Positions 62,101 to 64,000 of a stretch of 64,000 nucleotides of DNA are shown piece after piece (positions within the stretch are counted from its first letter, which is position 1; every line of letters begins with the position of its first letter). The notes under the pieces are model-generated. The model saw only the letters and a program-made list of their open reading frames with translations. It was not told where the DNA came from and did not search any database. The stretch spans positions 19,958,372 through 20,022,371 of the forward strand of contig OX457047.1 in NCBI GenBank assembly GCA_949752735.1, given 5' to 3'. The stretch is from Lumbricus terrestris. Its lineage: Eukaryota > Annelida > Clitellata > Crassiclitellata > Lumbricidae. Position numbers and translations under genes: made by a program.

Positions 62101-64000
62101 AAATCTCCTAGCTGTATAGTGTAGCCTATGCTCATTAGGAAACACGGTATAATTACATGTAGGCCTATATGTGCGTCCATGGTAGACCAGTGGCTGACAG
62201 AAGACTGAGAGTAGGGCCCGCATTGCAAGGTTACCACAGCACCCGGACCCGCACTAGCCTTAATGCGGCCCTGGTTGCATGCTGATGGAGCAATAGCTTA
62301 GCTTTCGAGTGGCGCTTTAGAAATACGGAGATTACGATTACAACAATTGCGACTAATATGAATGATTACTATGAATGATTACTATGAATGATTACCATGA
62401 ATGATCACTAACTTCAGTCATCTGTGGAGTAGTTTCAAGTGCCTTGATCTAATTGTATTATAAGCTGGACGCTGCACGTCCACGGCTACCATAGTTGACG
62501 TGGTTCTAATATATATATTCATACCATAGTTGACGTGGTTCTGATATATGTATACCATAGTTGACGTGGTTCTGATATATGTATACCATAGTTGACGTGG
62601 TTCTGATATATGTATACCGTAGTTTACGTGATTCTGATATATGTATACCATAGTTGACGTGGTTCTGATATATGTATAGTATACATATATCAGAACCACG
62701 TCAACTATGGTATACATTGTATACCATAGTTGACGTGGTTCTGATATTATATGTATACCATAGTTGACGTGGTTCTGATATCTCTACACACCGTTCTCAA
62801 GTTGCCGTAATAATTCAATAGCCAGGGCCTATTATTGCTTCTCGCAGCAGCATCCTTAACGAACTGCTCTTCTTCCTCTTCTCTTTCAGAACTGCGAAAC
62901 GAAGTCGAAGGCGACAACGGACTACACGACATGTTCAACAATGCCAACGACTTAGACCCGGGTCACGGCAACGACCCCGCGGTCATCGGTCCCGTCCAGC
63001 TTCAGCCGACCGCCGGCGCCCCACACGCGTCCGCCTCTGCGGAAGCCCCGAGTGCCGCCGCCGCAGCCGCCCGTCAGACGTCCCCCGAACGCAGGAGGCG
63101 CCAGCGGTCGAGTGACGTCACCAGTGCCGCAGCCTCCTCCGATCTGGACGATGCAGCATCGTCGGTGGCATCGTCCGACGACGCAAGATCTGCGGAGTCC
63201 GGCCTGACGGACGTCGCCGCTGAGAAGCCAAAGAACAACCCGCTGAGGCACGTTCGCAAGTACGCCCGCGTTCTCAACCCGGAGGACAGTCGGTCGAGGG
63301 AACCGGAGACGAGCGACGAAGACCACGTGCCGTCGAACGATCGATTCAAACCGGAAGCGGCGAATGCCCATGCGCCGACGGACGAACGCGATGATAAACC
63401 GATTACGACGACGGTTGCCATAGCGACGCAGACCGAGACGCTGTCATTGGTCGACGCAGTTGAAGATTGTGACGCAGGTACGCAGACGACCCCGGACTTT
63501 CCTGCACTGCAACTGGAACAGAGGCGAGCAGATTGCCAGGTCATAAGGAGCGAAGCCGAGCAGCCTCTGCTTGCGAACGACCCGAAACCAGCTGCACCTG
63601 AAGTTCACAAGGAACCGAGTGATGGTTCCCCGGTAATTCCGCTCATCTTCCAGCAACCCCTGGAGAAGGACCCACCGCCGACTCCGCTACGAAGCAGCCA
63701 GCTGGAGAGGCAGCAGGGCCCGACACGGATCGCTGCCCTCAATCGCCACGGAACCATCTTCGACGAAGACCTAATCGCCGAAGCGACTGCCCACACCAAG
63801 TGGAATGCATTGGGAGCATCGGTGAAGCGTAGCGATAATTCCAATACGATGCCTACGCACCCTTCGTCCTGCTCCTCATCTTCCTCTCCTAGCCACCGGA
63901 TCATCGACTCCCTGAACGCAAGTCTTCTCGAACAGCTGGCCATCGACCTGGCTCTACGCATGGCAACACAGGAGATCTGCGACGAGACATTACTGCGGCA
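56023..64000 (+). CDS. unrecognised single-pass membrane protein, 5' part (3 exons)
   Basis: Exons 56023-56128, 59174-59287 and 62890 to beyond 64000; all junctions GT-AG and in phase; about 443 residues seen, no stop. The N-terminus (MNASNASEASCEFTPASPTV) is Asn/Ser-rich. Exon 2 holds one membrane helix (FRVLATIIVFVSWVYLIVKA) and then YLDYEANRAEFMDI. Exon 3 is GC-rich and encodes a long disordered Ala/Ser/Asp/Glu/Arg-rich tail with basic HVRKYARVLNP and, near the window end, a predicted amphipathic helix (SLLEQLAIDLALRMATQEIC). I do not recognise the family. A membrane anchor plus long disordered tail and amphipathic helix resembles an anchoring protein such as an AKAP, but this is a guess. 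Confidence 0.72.
56135..56515 (-). repeat. expanded (GAAT)/(GAAC)n tail of a family-1 3' end
   Basis: About 310 bp of CATT/CGTT repeats followed by ATTTATATAGCGCCCCATTA and CTACTCAGAAGCGTTCCC: a reversed LINE/SINE 3' end whose tail has grown. It begins 6 nt after exon 1 of the membrane-protein gene. Confidence 0.88.
56600..56870 (-). mobile_element. LINE RT C-terminal fragment
   Basis: Minus strand: SASRISVVGPSLWHRLPLSL then RLFPRIHPHSFYAHLKIIF; different LINE subfamily, frameshifted ends. Confidence 0.7.
57677..58087. mobile_element. hAT-like element, 411 bp
   Basis: Ends CAGTGGCGGCGCCAGG and CTAGCGCCGCCACTG; GTTGCTTA on both sides (57669-57676, 58088-58095). Interior is 4 tandem units of about 66 bp (CGCCAAAATTTCTGACGACC). 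Confidence 0.9.
58185..58378. mobile_element. SINE (reverse) fused to a family-1 3' end (forward)
   Basis: CATAGCGCCCTTTAAGCCCC...GAAGGCTTTGCTTG, immediately followed by GTCGGGAGCGCCTCTGAGTA...GGGGCGCTACAGTAAATGAG. Confidence 0.75.
58442..59099. mobile_element. hAT-like element, 658 bp
   Basis: Ends CAGGGGTGTCAAA and TTTGACACCCCTG; CTCTATGG on both sides (58434-58441, 59100-59107). Contains copy B of the small dispersed repeat (58947-59032). No transposase. Confidence 0.92.
59174..59287 (+). CDS. membrane-protein gene exon 2 (membrane helix)
   Basis: Acceptor TATTGCAG, donor GTAATT, phase 1 in and out. Encodes ESELFRVLATIIVFVSWVYL then IVKAYLDYEANRAEFMDI: one hydrophobic helix of about 20 residues followed by an acidic amphipathic segment. 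Confidence 0.8.
59326..59664. repeat. GTA/CCA/GTG array with inverted halves
   Basis: GTAGTAGTA runs meet TACTACTAC and CCACCACCA, then ACTACTGTAGTAGTGG and GTGGTGGTTG runs. Starts about 40 nt after exon 2. Confidence 0.9.
59670..60776. other. intron 2 of the membrane-protein gene, unremarkable part
   Basis: No gene or clear repeat seen; small open frames only. Confidence 0.5.
60777..62273. mobile_element. compound hAT-like element, 1.5 kb
   Basis: Ends CAGGCCCGCATTAAGG and CCTTAATGCGGCCCTG; GTTGCATG on both sides (60769-60776, 62274-62281). An internal right end (CCTTAATCCGGCCCTG) stops at 61228, so it looks like a shorter element plus 1 kb with a second right end. No intact transposase frame. 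Confidence 0.85.
62487..62787. repeat. 31-bp tandem repeat with one inverted unit
   Basis: About eight units of TACCATAGTTGACGTGGTTC plus TGATATATGTA; one unit (about 62680-62715) is inverted, giving a palindrome. Ends about 100 nt before exon 3. Confidence 0.9.
62890..64000 (+). CDS. membrane-protein gene exon 3 (partial, runs off window)
   Basis: Acceptor CTCTTTCAG; open through the last base with no stop for 1.1 kb. Starts ELRNEVEGDNGLHDMFNNAN. Long disordered, charged sequence (ERRRRQRSSDVTS; NPLRHVRKYARVLNPEDSR) ends with the helix IDSLNASLLEQLAIDLALRM. The opposite-strand frames here are shadows of this GC-rich exon. Confidence 0.85.

Noticed and set aside
62952..63961. Long minus-strand frames
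   Set aside because: Shadows of the GC-rich exon 3 on the plus strand, which is open for 1.1 kb from a good acceptor.

Overview
This is an intron-rich, repeat-laden animal nuclear DNA segment. It has GT-AG introns of hundreds to thousands of bases, AT-rich intergenic DNA, many non-LTR retrotransposon fragments, tRNA-derived SINEs, short DNA transposons with 8-bp target duplications, and long microsatellites. A marine invertebrate is likely. A foldback element built of about 15-bp tandem repeats, resembling the TU elements of sea urchins, would fit an echinoderm-like deuterostome, but I cannot fix the taxon from sequence alone.

Four protein-coding genes can be supported. (1) Minus strand, 23000 down to 233: a CRAMP1 (Cramped-like chromatin regulator) homologue in 18 phase-consistent exons, about 1204 codons, with the SANT-type segment in exons 3-4. 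(2) Plus strand, 25256-25861: a calcyphosin-like EF-hand protein in a single coding exon, about 2.3 kb from the CRAMP1 start and transcribed away from it. (3) Minus strand, 50405 down to 31400: a CLINT1/epsinR homologue in 11 phase-consistent exons, 664 codons, with an N-terminal ENTH domain, acidic-phenylalanine motifs and a Gln/Met/Gly-rich tail ending FANFGK. (4) Plus strand from 56023 and running off the window at 64000: an unrecognised single-pass membrane protein with a long disordered region, three exons seen.

The spaces between exons are dominated by mobile DNA. Two non-LTR (CR1/L2-like) families are present. Both end in a stem-loop of the AGCGCCTCT...AGAGGCGCT type, one with (GAAT)n tails and one with (GATAA)n tails. 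The first family shares its 3' end with a tRNA-headed SINE. At least seven short DNA transposons have perfect 8-bp target duplications, and several are nested. The 5' end of the membrane-protein gene (50.4-56.0 kb) is preceded by SINEs, a 590-bp trinucleotide array and a cluster of four CRE-like 26-bp repeats.

The most notable structures are these. LINE 3' tails lie within about 15 nt of four splice donors, always antisense to the gene. A 42-bp in-frame minisatellite in CRAMP1 exon 16 multiplies the splice donor itself. The foldback element at 901-2166 has a clean 8-bp target duplication. One locus holds a three-level nest, with a SINE inside a hAT-like element inside a LINE. Gene identities rest on recalled family similarity and exon-phase bookkeeping; no database search was run.
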